Shown piece by piece: positions 45,622-53,986 of a stretch of 64,000 nt of DNA. The translations under genes and the position numbers were made by a program. Source of the DNA: Pseudosulfitobacter pseudonitzschiae (lineage in GTDB: Bacteria > Pseudomonadota > Alphaproteobacteria > Rhodobacterales > Rhodobacteraceae). Positions within the stretch are counted from its first letter, which is position 1, and every line of letters begins with the position of its first letter. The notes under the pieces are model-generated. The model did no database searches. It was not told the DNA's origin and saw nothing but the letters and a program-made list of their open reading frames with translations. The stretch lies in NCBI RefSeq assembly GCF_900129395.1, contig NZ_FQVP01000001.1, forward strand, positions 806,001 through 870,000, in the 5' to 3' direction.

Positions 45622-47162
45622 ACCATTGGATCGCTGCACCCATCATCCTGCCCGCCCTTGTCGCGCCTTTCATCGTGCTGGCCGCACGCTATCACATCGG
45701 CATCCAGAGGGTTCTGTCCGTGGCGGGCGTTCTTGCCCTGATCGCCATCGCCTTCGGCCTGGCGCTGCAGGCCTTTGACGGCACCATCACACTTTATCAA
45801 ATGAGCGACTGGTCCGCCCCCTTTGGCATCGTGCTGGTCGCTGACCGCCTGTCGACCATGATGGTTCTGCTGACAGCTGTATTGGCGCTGTTTGTGCTGC
45901 TGTATGCCATCGGCTCGGGCTGGGACAATCGCGGCTGGCACTTTCACGCACTGTACCAGTTTCAGCTTATGGGCATCATGGGCGCGTTTCTGACGGGCGA
46001 TTTGTTCAACCTGTTCGTGTTTTTTGAGGTTCTGCTGATCGCGTCCTACGGTCTGATGATCCACGCAGGCGGCAATGCGCGACTGAAAGCGGGTGTGCAA
46101 TATGTGCTGTTCAACCTCATCGGCTCGACCCTGTTCCTGTTCGCCTTGGGGTCGATCTATGCCGAGACAGGCACGCTGAACATGGCCGACCTGGCAAACC
46201 GCGTGGCACAAATCGGCCCCGAGGCGACGGTGGGCATCCGGGTCGCTGCCGTGCTGCTGTTGCTGGTCTTTGCGATCAAGGCAGCGGTGGTGCCATTGCA
46301 CTTTTGGCTGCCATCCAGCTATGCTGAAGCACCTGCCCCCGTGGCCGCGCTGTTCGCGATCATGACCAAGGTGGGCGCCTATGCGATCATCCGCGTCTAT
46401 ACGATGATCTTTTCGCCTGATCTGGCGGCGACGGCGGGATTGCATGGCTATTGGCTGATGCCCGCAGCACTGGTGTCGCTGGCCATCGGGATGACCGGCG
46501 TGCTTGCCGCCAAACATCTGGACCGGCTTGTGGCGTTTTCGGTGATCGGGTCGATGGGTATGGTGATGGTGTCGATTGCGCTGTTCACCCCCGCCGGTAT
46601 CGCGGCAGCGCTGTACTATATCGTGCATTCGACGCTGGCCGGTGCCGCCCTGTTCCTGATTGTCGACCTGGTCCGCACCGGGCGAGGCAGCCTGACGCTG
46701 ACGCCACAAGCTGTTCTCGCGGGCAACGCGCTGACAGCCGCGATGTTCTTTGTCGGGGCGATTGCGATGGCCGGTCTGCCGCCACTGTCAGGCTTTCTGG
46801 GCAAGCTGCTGGTGCTGAATGCCAGCTATGACAGCCCCCAGATGGTTTGGATCTGGGCGGTTGTGCTTGGCTCAAGCCTGATCAGCATCGTCGGGTTCTC
46901 GCGCGCAGGCAGCATTCTGTTCTGGAAGGCACATTCCGTCACACCCGAGGCCGAGGCCGAGGTGATGGCGCGACCTCATGCCCTGTCCTACGTGGCGGTT
47001 GGCGGGCTTGTGACGCTGCTGGTCGCGCATACCGTCTTTGCCGGGCCTGTGCACAGCTACACCACCACGATGGCCGCGCAACTGTTCGCACCACAACCAT
47101 ATATCTCGACGGTGGTGGACACGCCCGGCAAGTTGAGCATCCCCAAAACGGGAGACCACTGA
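45618..47162 (+). CDS. mrpD: Na+/H+ antiporter subunit D (MrpD)
   Basis: 514 residues, about fourteen membrane segments, NuoM/N-like. LFNLFVFFEVLLIASYGLMIHAGG, KAAVVPLHFWLPSSYAEAPAPVAALFAIMTKVGAYAIIRVY and SGFLGKLLVL are the conserved antiporter-module blocks carrying the proton-channel Glu and Lys residues. It begins within the mrpC stop (ATGA) and forms a proposed ion path with MrpA. Confidence 0.94.
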   Translation: MNHWIAAPIILPALVAPFIVLAARYHIGIQRVLSVAGVLALIAIAFGLALQAFDGTITLYQMSDWSAPFGIVLVADRLSTMMVLLTAVLALFVLLYAIGSGWDNRGWHFHALYQFQLMGIMGAFLTGDLFNLFVFFEVLLIASYGLMIHAGGNARLKAGVQYVLFNLIGSTLFLFALGSIYAETGTLNMADLANRVAQIGPEATVGIRVAAVLLLLVFAIKAAVVPLHFWLPSSYAEAPAPVAALFAIMTKVGAYAIIRVYTMIFSPDLAATAGLHGYWLMPAALVSLAIGMTGVLAAKHLDRLVAFSVIGSMGMVMVSIALFTPAGIAAALYYIVHSTLAGAALFLIVDLVRTGRGSLTLTPQAVLAGNALTAAMFFVGAIAMAGLPPLSGFLGKLLVLNASYDSPQMVWIWAVVLGSSLISIVGFSRAGSILFWKAHSVTPEAEAEVMARPHALSYVAVGGLVTLLVAHTVFAGPVHSYTTTMAAQLFAPQPYISTVVDTPGKLSIPKTGDH

Positions 47163-47163
47163 C

Positions 47164-47664
47164 ATGACCCGCTTCTATAACTGGCTTTTGCCGCACCCGC
47201 TTTTGACGCTGTTGCTGGCGGTGGTCTGGACCCTGCTGCAAAATGACGTTTCCGCAGGAATGGTGGTGTTCGGCGTTATCCTAGGGATCATAATCCCGCG
47301 GATGACCTCGATCTGGTGGCCGGACCTGCCCAAGGGCTTTCACATCGGCAAGATGTTCAGCTATTGCCTGATTGTGATGTGGGACATTCTGGTGGCCAAC
47401 ATTCAGGTCGCATGGATCGTTCTTTCGGTCCCCAACGCCAAGCTCAAGCCTGCGTGGATCGCAATACCGCTGAAACTGCGCCAACCCGAGGCGATTACGC
47501 TGCTTGCAGGGACGATCACCCTGACCCCCGGGACCGTGTCCTGTGACCTGTCCTGCGAAGGCCACAGCCTGCTGGTGCATGTGCTGCACACCGATGACCC
47601 CGACGCCGTTCTGGAAGACATCAAAACCCGCTACGAACGTCGGCTGGAGGAGATTTTTGTATGA
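47164..47664 (+). CDS. mrpE: Na+/H+ antiporter subunit E (MrpE)
   Basis: 166 residues. Two or three N-terminal membrane segments (MTRFYNWLLPHPLLTLLLAVVW) are followed by a cytoplasmic domain with the family block LRQPEAITLLAGTITLTPGTVSCDLS. It starts one base after the mrpD stop and overlaps mrpF by 4 bp. Required for stable Mrp complex assembly in studied systems. Confidence 0.93.
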   Translation: MTRFYNWLLPHPLLTLLLAVVWTLLQNDVSAGMVVFGVILGIIIPRMTSIWWPDLPKGFHIGKMFSYCLIVMWDILVANIQVAWIVLSVPNAKLKPAWIAIPLKLRQPEAITLLAGTITLTPGTVSCDLSCEGHSLLVHVLHTDDPDAVLEDIKTRYERRLEEIFV

Positions 47665-47948
47665 TTGCTGCTGCGGATTTACTGAATTTTGCGCTGATGG
47701 TCACCTTTGTGATACTGGCCTTGGGGCAGATCCTGTCGATGGTGCGGCTGGTGATCGGCCCGACCCCGGCTGACCGCATTCTGGCGCTCGACACGATGGT
47801 TATCAACGCATTGGGGTTGGTCGTCCTGCTGGGCATCTATCAAGGTGTGCAGATTTACTTTGAGGTCGCGTTGCTGATCGCGATGCTGGGTTTTGTCTCG
47901 ACCGTGGCACTTGCGCGGTTCATTTTGCGGGGGGACATCATCGAATGA
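47661..47948 (+). CDS. mrpF: Na+/H+ antiporter subunit F (MrpF)
   Basis: 95 residues, three membrane segments (LLNFALMVTFVILALGQILSMVRLVIGPTPADRILALDTMVINALGLVVLLGIY). GPTPADRILALD is the family signature. ATGA overlaps join it to mrpE and mrpG. Confidence 0.93.
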   Translation: MIAAADLLNFALMVTFVILALGQILSMVRLVIGPTPADRILALDTMVINALGLVVLLGIYQGVQIYFEVALLIAMLGFVSTVALARFILRGDIIE

Positions 47949-48334
47949 GCTTCGAGATTATCGGTACATATGCAGTGGCGCTGCTCCTGCTGATCGGGGC
48001 GGGGTTTGTTATCGTCGGCGTGATCGGTCTGCTGAAGTTCAACGACCCGATGACACGCCTGCACGCCCCGACAAAGGTGGGCACAGTCGGCATCGGCGCA
48101 TTGCTCTTGGCGTCGATGCTCAACTCTTTCGTGCAGGGTGAAAGATCGCTGCACGAGATGCTGATCATGGCATTTTTGTTCGTAACCGCCCCGATTTCCG
48201 CGCATTTCATTGCAAAGGTGAGCATTCACATGCGGACATGCGACACCCCGCCGCCCCCGCCGCAAGATGCGACTTGGTCGACACTGGATGTTGCGGAAGA
48301 AGACCGCGAGATCGCGCCGCAAAAGCAAGACTGA
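47945..48334 (+). CDS. mrpG: Na+/H+ antiporter subunit G (MrpG)
   Basis: 129 residues, three membrane segments with the conserved GFVIVGVIGLLKFNDPMTRLHAPTKVGTVGIGALLLAS block, and a cytoplasmic tail rich in Pro and acidic residues. Last gene of the Mrp operon; its stop codon lies at the base of a large stem-loop. Confidence 0.93.
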   Translation: MSFEIIGTYAVALLLLIGAGFVIVGVIGLLKFNDPMTRLHAPTKVGTVGIGALLLASMLNSFVQGERSLHEMLIMAFLFVTAPISAHFIAKVSIHMRTCDTPPPPPQDATWSTLDVAEEDREIAPQKQD

Positions 48335-48380
48335 TCGGCTGCAGCGCCCGGCCCCGGTTCACGGGCCCGCAGCCAGATCA
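48332..48380 (+). terminator. Stem-loop at the end of the Mrp operon
   Basis: TGATC-GGCTGC (48332-48342, including the mrpG stop codon) pairs with GCAGCC-A-GATCA (48369-48380), an 11-bp stem with a one-base bulge enclosing GC-rich inner pairing. There is no T run, so it may end transcription only with Rho or protect the 3' end. Confidence 0.35.
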
Positions 48381-48562
48381 AATCGCCCGTGCTTGGCCCC
48401 TGCCAAGGGCGCGAACGCTGCGAGCGGGTTTGTGGGGACACTTGGCCTGCGTCTGTCAAGGGGAAGCACCTTGACGAAAGAAGGTTTGCCAGCACTTAGA
48501 ACGAAGAGAAACCTGACGAGAGACAGTGTCGATGACCGTTTCGGGACGGAAACGACTTCCGC

Positions 48563-48593
48563 TTGATATAAATACCAACCGGTCGGTATTTAT
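48563..48593 (+). promoter_or_regulatory. tetR promoter with embedded operator
   Basis: A near-perfect 26-bp palindrome spans 48568-48593, arms ATAAATACC and GGTATTTAT around ACCGGT, with one asymmetric position. TTGATA (48563-48568) and TATTTA (48587-48592) form a plausible -35/-10 pair 18 bases apart, so the palindrome fills the space between and over them. The tetR ATG follows at 48600, implying a leaderless or nearly leaderless message and tight autorepression. Confidence 0.6.
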
Positions 48594-48599
48594 ACACCC

Positions 48600-49265
48600 A
48601 TGCCAAGACAGACCAAACAAAATCCTGAACGCGGCGATGCCCGCACAAGGCTGCTCGAGGCCGCACGAGACGTGATCCGATCCCAAGGATTTGCCGCAAC
48701 CACAATCGACGACCTGTGCAAGACGGCCGGTGTCACAAAGGGCGCGTTCTTTCACCACTTCGAGAACAAGGAAACGTTGGGCGTCGCCGCCGCTGCCTAT
48801 TGGGCCGAGACAACCTCGGCCTTCTTCGCCGAAGCGCTCTATCACGACCACGACGATCCGCTCGACCGGCTGCTGCGCTATGTCGCCTTCCGCAAAGAGA
48901 TCATCGACGGCGATCTCGCCGCATTCACCTGCCTTGTCGGCACGATGACGCAAGAGGTCTATCTTTCGCATCCGGCGATCCGCGATGCCTGTGCCGCGAG
49001 TATCTTCGGCCATACCGCCACGCTGGAACCGGACATCGAAGCTGCGCTGAAATCTCATGAGATTGCGGCAGACTGGACACCGGCGAGCCTTGCCGCCCAC
49101 ACCCAGGCCGTGCTGCAGGGCGCGTTCATCCTGGCCAAGGCGACTGGCGACCGCACCAGCGCACACGACAGCGTCGATCATCTGCTACGCTACCTGCAGC
49201 TGCTGTTCGGGAGAACACTGGGGCGCAATGGGCCGAGGGCCTGGGGAGGACATTCACATGGCTGA
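48600..49265 (+). CDS. TetR/AcrR family transcriptional repressor
   Basis: 221 residues. The N-terminal helix-turn-helix at about 12-58 (ARTRLLEAARDVIRSQGFAATTIDDLCKTAGVTKGAFFHHFENKETL) precedes a ligand-binding helical domain with TetR_C features. Operators of this ACCGGT type are typical of repressors that sense electrophiles or aromatic compounds (NemR-like); ligand unknown. It overlaps by 8 bp the start of a gene that has since been destroyed, so its original target was probably that gene and the glutathione transferase and VOC genes behind it. Confidence 0.9.
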   Translation: MPRQTKQNPERGDARTRLLEAARDVIRSQGFAATTIDDLCKTAGVTKGAFFHHFENKETLGVAAAAYWAETTSAFFAEALYHDHDDPLDRLLRYVAFRKEIIDGDLAAFTCLVGTMTQEVYLSHPAIRDACAASIFGHTATLEPDIEAALKSHEIAADWTPASLAAHTQAVLQGAFILAKATGDRTSAHDSVDHLLRYLQLLFGRTLGRNGPRAWGGHSHG

Positions 49266-49311
49266 GACTGCAAAACGTGAAACGAAAGTGAGTTCCGGCG
49301 TTTCCACCTGA
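49258..49311 (+). pseudogene. Truncated 5' remnant of the gene coupled to tetR
   Basis: A strong GGGAGG ribosome site within the end of tetR precedes an ATG at 49258. The frame reads MAETAKRETKVSSGVST and stops at 49311. Position and spacing are those of a real second operon gene, but only 17 codons survive. The opening resembles SRPBCC/AHSA1-type proteins that often sit between tetR and VOC genes; this identity is a guess. Confidence 0.4.
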
Positions 49312-49670
49312 CAGTTTCGCCGGACGCCTGGCGCAGCACGATTGAGCCTTCAGTCATCCAGCGTGAGGATGTGCTCTACCTCGAACGAGATGAGATCTGG
49401 TTCGAACAGCGCCTAGCACCTGTCGAGACGCGCAGTCGCGGCAAGCTGACCGACCTGTCCCTCCGCCTTGGCGATGCCGATTGGCTCGATGGCGACTTAA
49501 GTGCCGGCGACCTGATGACGGTGGACGTGCTGCGCCGGTTGGGCGGCTCGGGATTGCTGGAAGACGTCCCTAATCTCTCCGCCTATGTCGCCCACGCCGA
49601 AGCACGACCTGCATTCATGCGGGCTTATGGCGCACAACGCGACTTTTTCAATAGCAGCGCTGCCGGTTGA
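49281..49670 (+). pseudogene. Glutathione S-transferase C-terminal fragment
   Basis: An open frame of about 129 codons without a plausible start. The last 100 residues (WFEQRLAPVETRSR, DADWLDGDLSAGDLMTVDVLRRLGGSGLLEDVPNLSAYVAHAEARPAFMRAYGAQRDFF) match the helical C-terminal domain of glutathione S-transferases, including the conserved Asp after the SAGDL N-capping-like segment. The thioredoxin-like glutathione-binding domain is missing, so it cannot be functional as a transferase. It overlaps the truncated 5' remnant in another frame, consistent with a deletion that joined two genes. Confidence 0.7.
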
Positions 49671-49722
49671 GTGATGCCGGACAATTACAACAACACGTCA
49701 GGATCAAGGGAGGACCCAAAAC

Positions 49723-50154
49723 ATGGAACCTGAAATCTATCTCTTCTTCAAAGGAAACTGCCTGGAGGCGATGCGCCATTATGCAAAGGTGCTTGGCGGT
49801 GAAATCACCGGTGTTTTCCGCAACGCCGATGCCCCGACCCCGGAAAGCCGGATGCCCGGTGGCGACGACATGGTGATGAACATGGCCATGAAGCTGGGCA
49901 ACGCCCTGGTCCTGGCCTCGGATAACTCCGAAGACATGTACGACAAGCCGCAGGGCTTCCGCGTCTCGATCTCGCCAAAGTCGCTGGCGGAATTCGACCG
50001 CATCTACGACGCGCTTGCCAAGGATGCGGAGCGCATCGAAATGGAACCCGACGAAACCTTCTGGGCCGAGCGCTTTGCCATGTTCACCGACAAATACGGC
50101 ACGCCCTGGATGCTGATGTTTGCCGGCAGCAAAGCGCAGGGATCATCGTCCTGA
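49723..50154 (+). CDS. VOC family (PhnB-like glyoxalase-fold) protein
   Basis: 143 residues, one vicinal-oxygen-chelate domain of PhnB/3-demethylubiquinone-methyltransferase-like type: YLFFKGNCLEAMRHYAKVLGGEI at the N-terminus, GGDDMVMNMAMKLGNALVLASDN, and FAMFTDKYGTPWMLMF at the end. Function unknown; such proteins commonly travel with TetR and GST genes. A strong GGGAGG precedes the ATG. It is intact although the genes before it are broken. Confidence 0.85.
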   Translation: MEPEIYLFFKGNCLEAMRHYAKVLGGEITGVFRNADAPTPESRMPGGDDMVMNMAMKLGNALVLASDNSEDMYDKPQGFRVSISPKSLAEFDRIYDALAKDAERIEMEPDETFWAERFAMFTDKYGTPWMLMFAGSKAQGSSS

Positions 50155-50196
50155 CGCATCGAGCGCAGGAGAAATCAGTTTTTGAGAAGGAGAAGG

Positions 50197-50273
<77 letters not shown>

Positions 50274-50283
50274 ACTAGGGGGC

Positions 50284-50312
50284 GGTATAGCTTTGAGGGT
50301 GCGGGGCTGCAA
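50284..50312 (-). promoter_or_regulatory. Promoter of tRNA-Arg
   Basis: On the reverse strand TTGCAG (50312-50307) and TATACC (50289-50284) are 17 bases apart, 10 bp upstream of the mature tRNA 5' end, followed by a GC-rich discriminator typical of stringently controlled genes. Confidence 0.6.
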
Positions 50313-50411
50313 TTGTTAAATCGCCCCGATGGTGCAGTTGTTGTGCACGGACGCAAAGCAAGACCTCCCCCGCCTGCCCCCCGGGATCGTTAGAGCCAAA
50401 AGACAACAGCC

Positions 50412-51638
50412 TCAGGCAAAAAGATCGTGGGCCAGTTCAAGCGCATCGACCAGCGCGTCGACCTCTTGCGTGGTGTTGTACATGCCAAAGGATGCGCGGC
50501 ACGTGGCGGTCAGGCCAAGGTGCTCCATCAGCGGTCCTGCGCAATGGTGGCCTGCGCGCACGGCGACGCCCTTTTTGTCCAGAATCGTCGACACATCATG
50601 GGCATGGGCTGCGCCGTCCAGCGTAAAGCTGAAGATCGCGCCCTTGTCCGGGGTGGTGCCCTGCACCTGCAACCAGTTCAGACCGCCAAGACGCTGCACC
50701 GCGTAATCGCGCAAGCTCGCCTCGTGGTCGGCAATCGCCTGCATTCCATGGCCCATCATATAGTCCAGCGCAACGCCAAGGCCGATCATCTGCACGATGC
50801 CCGGCGTGCCCGCCTCGAACTTCATCGGCGGGTCGTTATAGGTCACCGTGTCCTTGGTCACCTCGCGGATCATGTCGCCGCCGCCCATGAAAGGCTGCAT
50901 TTCCCGCATCCGGTCGGGGTGCACATAGATCGCGCCCGAGCTGGAGGGACCATACAGCTTGTGGCCGGTGATGGCGTAGAAATCGACGCCCAGGTCCTGC
51001 ACGTCCACCGGCATGTGTACGGCGGCCTGGCTGCCGTCAACCAGCACTGGCACGCCCTTGGCATGGGCACCGGCGCAGATCGCTTTCACGTCCACATGGG
51101 TGCCCAGAACGTTGGACATATGGGTGACCGCGACCAGTTTTGTCTTGGGGCCAATGGCGTCAATCACCGCCTGCGGGTCCAGCGCACCGGTGCTGTCCAC
51201 GTCAACCCATTTCAGCACCACGCCCTGCCGTTCGCGCAAAAAGTGCCAGGGCACGATATTGGCATGATGCTCCATGACGCTCAGCACGATCTCGTCGCCG
51301 GCCTGCAGGCGCGGCATGGCCCAGCCGTAGGCGACCATGTTGATCCCCTCGGTGGTGCCCGAGTTGAAGATGATGTCATCTTCGGAGCCTGCATTCAGGA
51401 ACCGCGCGATGGTGCCGCGCACCGCCTCGTATTTGTCGGTGGCAAGGTTCGACAGGTAATGCAGCCCGCGGTGCACGTTGGCATATTCGTGGGAATAGGC
51501 CTGGGTGATCGCGTCGATCACCACCTGCGGCTTTTGCGCCGACGCACCGTTGTCGAGATAAACCAGCGGCTTGCCGTTCACCTCGCGCGACAGGATCGGG
51601 AAATCGGCCCGTATTTTTGCAACATCATACATTGGCAT
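50412..51638 (-). CDS. sufS: Cysteine desulfurase SufS
   Basis: 408 residues, PLP class V aminotransferase fold. The PLP lysine is in FYAITGHKLYGPSSSG and the catalytic cysteine in RAGHHCAGPLMEHLG, the short SufS-type active-site loop. It takes sulfur from cysteine for Fe-S cluster assembly on SufBCD in the cytoplasm. The ATG at 51638 overlaps the second YIP1 gene by 14 bp; ATG 51632 (MYDVAK) is also possible. Last gene of the Suf operon; no sufA or sufT-like gene follows, only the tRNA. Confidence 0.94.
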   Translation of the reverse strand: MPMYDVAKIRADFPILSREVNGKPLVYLDNGASAQKPQVVIDAITQAYSHEYANVHRGLHYLSNLATDKYEAVRGTIARFLNAGSEDDIIFNSGTTEGINMVAYGWAMPRLQAGDEIVLSVMEHHANIVPWHFLRERQGVVLKWVDVDSTGALDPQAVIDAIGPKTKLVAVTHMSNVLGTHVDVKAICAGAHAKGVPVLVDGSQAAVHMPVDVQDLGVDFYAITGHKLYGPSSSGAIYVHPDRMREMQPFMGGGDMIREVTKDTVTYNDPPMKFEAGTPGIVQMIGLGVALDYMMGHGMQAIADHEASLRDYAVQRLGGLNWLQVQGTTPDKGAIFSFTLDGAAHAHDVSTILDKKGVAVRAGHHCAGPLMEHLGLTATCRASFGMYNTTQEVDALVDALELAHDLFA

Positions 51639-52221
51639 CCAGCCCCCAAACGCCCAGCCCCGTCACGGCCAGCAATACAATTATCCCGAAGACAAGACCG
51701 ATCATCAGGGCGACCATCAGCCCAAAGGCCTTCCAGGCGGACGAAAAGGACAGGGCCTGTGCAACGAAATTGGCCATGACCCACAGTCCGATGAACATGG
51801 CCGCCATTGCGAACATGCCCGCCAATGCAGGCGAGATCAGCGCAATCACGACCACCACTGCCTGTGCCGCCGCACGCAGGGCCTGCAACCACGTCACCAC
51901 GATTGCGACGTCTTCCAGTTCACCTTGCCCGCCGACAGCCCGACCGGCCCACAGCAGCGCGTGAACCGTCACCACCATTCCGCCCGCCAGCAGGATGAAC
52001 AGCATCAGCGGGTTCATCATGATCGACGGCAACGGCACCGGCGACGGGAACAACAGCTCGGACACACCGGCAAGAATCGCATTACAGCAACTGACCAGCG
52101 CCAGCGCCGTCCAGATCACGCCACGGGGCAATTGCCAGTTGATCAACTGTGCTGCCGCCGCGCGCGGGTTGCGCAAGGTCAGCACCGCCAGCCCGCCCCA
52201 ATCGGTATTTCCCAAGGTCAT
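51625..52221 (-). CDS. YIP1 family membrane protein (second copy)
   Basis: 198 residues with about five membrane segments (IWTALALVSCCNAILAGV, MNPLMLFILLAGGMVVTVHALLWAG, AVVVVIALISPALAGMFAMAAMFIG, FGLMVALMIGLVFGIIVLLAVTG). Yip1-type domain. The start is the ATG in an ATGA overlap with the first YIP1 gene, although the frame is open 90 codons further. Function unknown; its tight coupling to sufD and sufS suggests a link to Fe-S assembly at the membrane, but this may be mere operon tradition. Confidence 0.78.
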   Translation of the reverse strand: MTLGNTDWGGLAVLTLRNPRAAAAQLINWQLPRGVIWTALALVSCCNAILAGVSELLFPSPVPLPSIMMNPLMLFILLAGGMVVTVHALLWAGRAVGGQGELEDVAIVVTWLQALRAAAQAVVVVIALISPALAGMFAMAAMFIGLWVMANFVAQALSFSSAWKAFGLMVALMIGLVFGIIVLLAVTGLGVWGLDANV

Positions 52222-52703
52222 GCCTGTGCCCTTTCCTGAGCAAGCGAACCGCCGATCCAGAACCAGCCGAACACCGTCAGCCAGACAACGCCCACAGACG
52301 TTAGCGCGGGGCCGGCACCGATAAAGCCCGCGACCAGGCCGTGCAGCAGGATCAGCGGGCTGGAGGCCAGAACCGCCCAGAACAGCGCCAGCCGCGCGCC
52401 ATATCCGGTGCCGCGCCCGCCCAGCACGCGCCCCAGAAGCCGCGCGAAAAAGGCCAGCACATAGAGCACCAGCGGCATGATAAAGATCCACGCCAGCAGC
52501 GTGCCCCCCATCAGCATCTGGAAATCCTGCCCCGTCAGATGCGCCTCGCGCGACAGACGCGGCAGTTGTGCGACGAAGACGATCAGACAGCCCGCCATCA
52601 CATAGACCAGCGCACGATCCTCACGTGGCCCCTGCGCCAGCAGCCTGCGGATCACCGCGGCCGGCCCCCGGTAGGAGGCCACGATGTCGGTTGTGACAGC
52701 CAT
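52218..52703 (-). CDS. YIP1 family membrane protein (first copy)
   Basis: 161 residues, four to five membrane segments (ALVYVMAGCLIVFVAQL, LMGGTLLAWIFIMPLVLYVLAFFARLLGRVLGGRGTGYGARLALFWAVLASSPLILLHGLVAG, VVWLTVFGWFWIGG). It shares one base with the sufD stop and overlaps the next gene by ATGA. Distantly similar in layout to the following gene, so an old tandem duplication is possible. Confidence 0.75.
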   Translation of the reverse strand: MAVTTDIVASYRGPAAVIRRLLAQGPREDRALVYVMAGCLIVFVAQLPRLSREAHLTGQDFQMLMGGTLLAWIFIMPLVLYVLAFFARLLGRVLGGRGTGYGARLALFWAVLASSPLILLHGLVAGFIGAGPALTSVGVVWLTVFGWFWIGGSLAQERAQA

Positions 52704-53986
52704 CAGCTGCGGTGACGCTCTAGCCAGCCCGACATGCGGGTTTCGATGTCGGCGCGCAGGTCCTCGTTCTCGATCTCCTGCACAGCTTCGGCAAGAAATG
52801 CCAAGGTCAGCAGGTTGGTGGCGGCCTCTTCCGGCACGCCGCGCGAACGCAGGTAGAACAGCGCCTCTTCGTCGATCGCGCCCGAGGTCGAGCCATGCGA
52901 ACAGGCCACATCGTCGGCGTAGATCTCAAGCTCGGGCTTGGCCAGAAACTGGCTGTCACCGTCCAGCAACAGAGATTGGCTGATCTGATAACCGTCGGTT
53001 TTCTGTGCACCCGCCTTGACCAGGATCTTGCCCTGGAACACGCCTGTGGCGCCGTTGCGCAGCACCTTCTTGAACACTTGGCGGCTTTCGCAGTTCACCG
53101 CGTCATGGGTCACGAACACCGTGTCGTCATGGTGGAAATCACCGTCCCCCACACAGGCACCGGCCACATGGGCCACCGCGTCGTCGCCGGTCAGTTCCAG
53201 CACGCATTCATTGCGGGTCAGCTTGCCATTGGCCGTCAGGGTGAAGGATTTGAACGTGCTTTCCGTGCCCAGACGTCCGAACACATGGGTCGCGGCCAGC
53301 CGTTGATGATCCCGCCCCTGGGTGCGGACGTGGTGAAAGGCGGCATTGTCGGCCACGTCCACTTCCATCACCGTGCCCAGACGCGCCGCCGCCGGACCGC
53401 TTTCCAGCAGGGTCAGCGATGCGCCCTGCTCCAGCTTGACCACGTGGTGCAGCATCACATCGGCGTCGTCGCTTGTGCGATTGTAGATCACGTTCACCGG
53501 CTTGGACGGGTTGCCCGTCACGCGGATCAGCAAACCGTCAGTGGCAAAGGCCGTGACCAGCGCCGCAAGAGGCCGCGCCACGGGCGTTTGCCCAGCGGTT
53601 TCCAGCGTGCCGTGCAGCGATTGGGCCCAGTGGATGTCAGCGGAAGTATCGGCCAGACGGCTGATCTCGATCCCCTCCAGCGCCAGGTCGTCCGAGGCAT
53701 CGGCGTCGAACACGCCATCCACGAACACTGCACGCAGGCACGGTTGGCCGTCCATCAACGGTGCGTCGTCGTTGTCAAAGACCTCGGCCACGGGGGCAGA
53801 CACCTGCACCAGCGCATCGGGGCGGGTGAATTTCCAATACTCGTCCCGACGACCCGGCATGCCCATCGCCCGCAGGCGCGTCAGCGCGTCGGCACGCGAT
53901 GCCGCGGACCAGCCGTCTTGCGGCAGGTCCAGCGTGTCGATCCGCGCCTCGGTCTCGGCCGTGTTGATCTGTTTCTTGACCGCCAT
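52703..53986 (-). CDS. sufD: Fe-S cluster assembly protein SufD
   Basis: 427 residues. N-terminal helical part, then the SufB/D right-handed beta-helix with HHDDTVFVTHDAVNCESRQVFKKVLRNGATGVFQGKILV and the closing YADDVACSHGSTSGAIDEEALFYLRSRGVPEEAATNLL, the region of the conserved His and Cys at the SufB interface. It completes the SufBC2D scaffold. It shares one base with each neighbour (TAATG with sufC, TGATG with the YIP1 gene). Confidence 0.94.
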   Translation of the reverse strand: MAVKKQINTAETEARIDTLDLPQDGWSAASRADALTRLRAMGMPGRRDEYWKFTRPDALVQVSAPVAEVFDNDDAPLMDGQPCLRAVFVDGVFDADASDDLALEGIEISRLADTSADIHWAQSLHGTLETAGQTPVARPLAALVTAFATDGLLIRVTGNPSKPVNVIYNRTSDDADVMLHHVVKLEQGASLTLLESGPAAARLGTVMEVDVADNAAFHHVRTQGRDHQRLAATHVFGRLGTESTFKSFTLTANGKLTRNECVLELTGDDAVAHVAGACVGDGDFHHDDTVFVTHDAVNCESRQVFKKVLRNGATGVFQGKILVKAGAQKTDGYQISQSLLLDGDSQFLAKPELEIYADDVACSHGSTSGAIDEEALFYLRSRGVPEEAATNLLTLAFLAEAVQEIENEDLRADIETRMSGWLERHRS

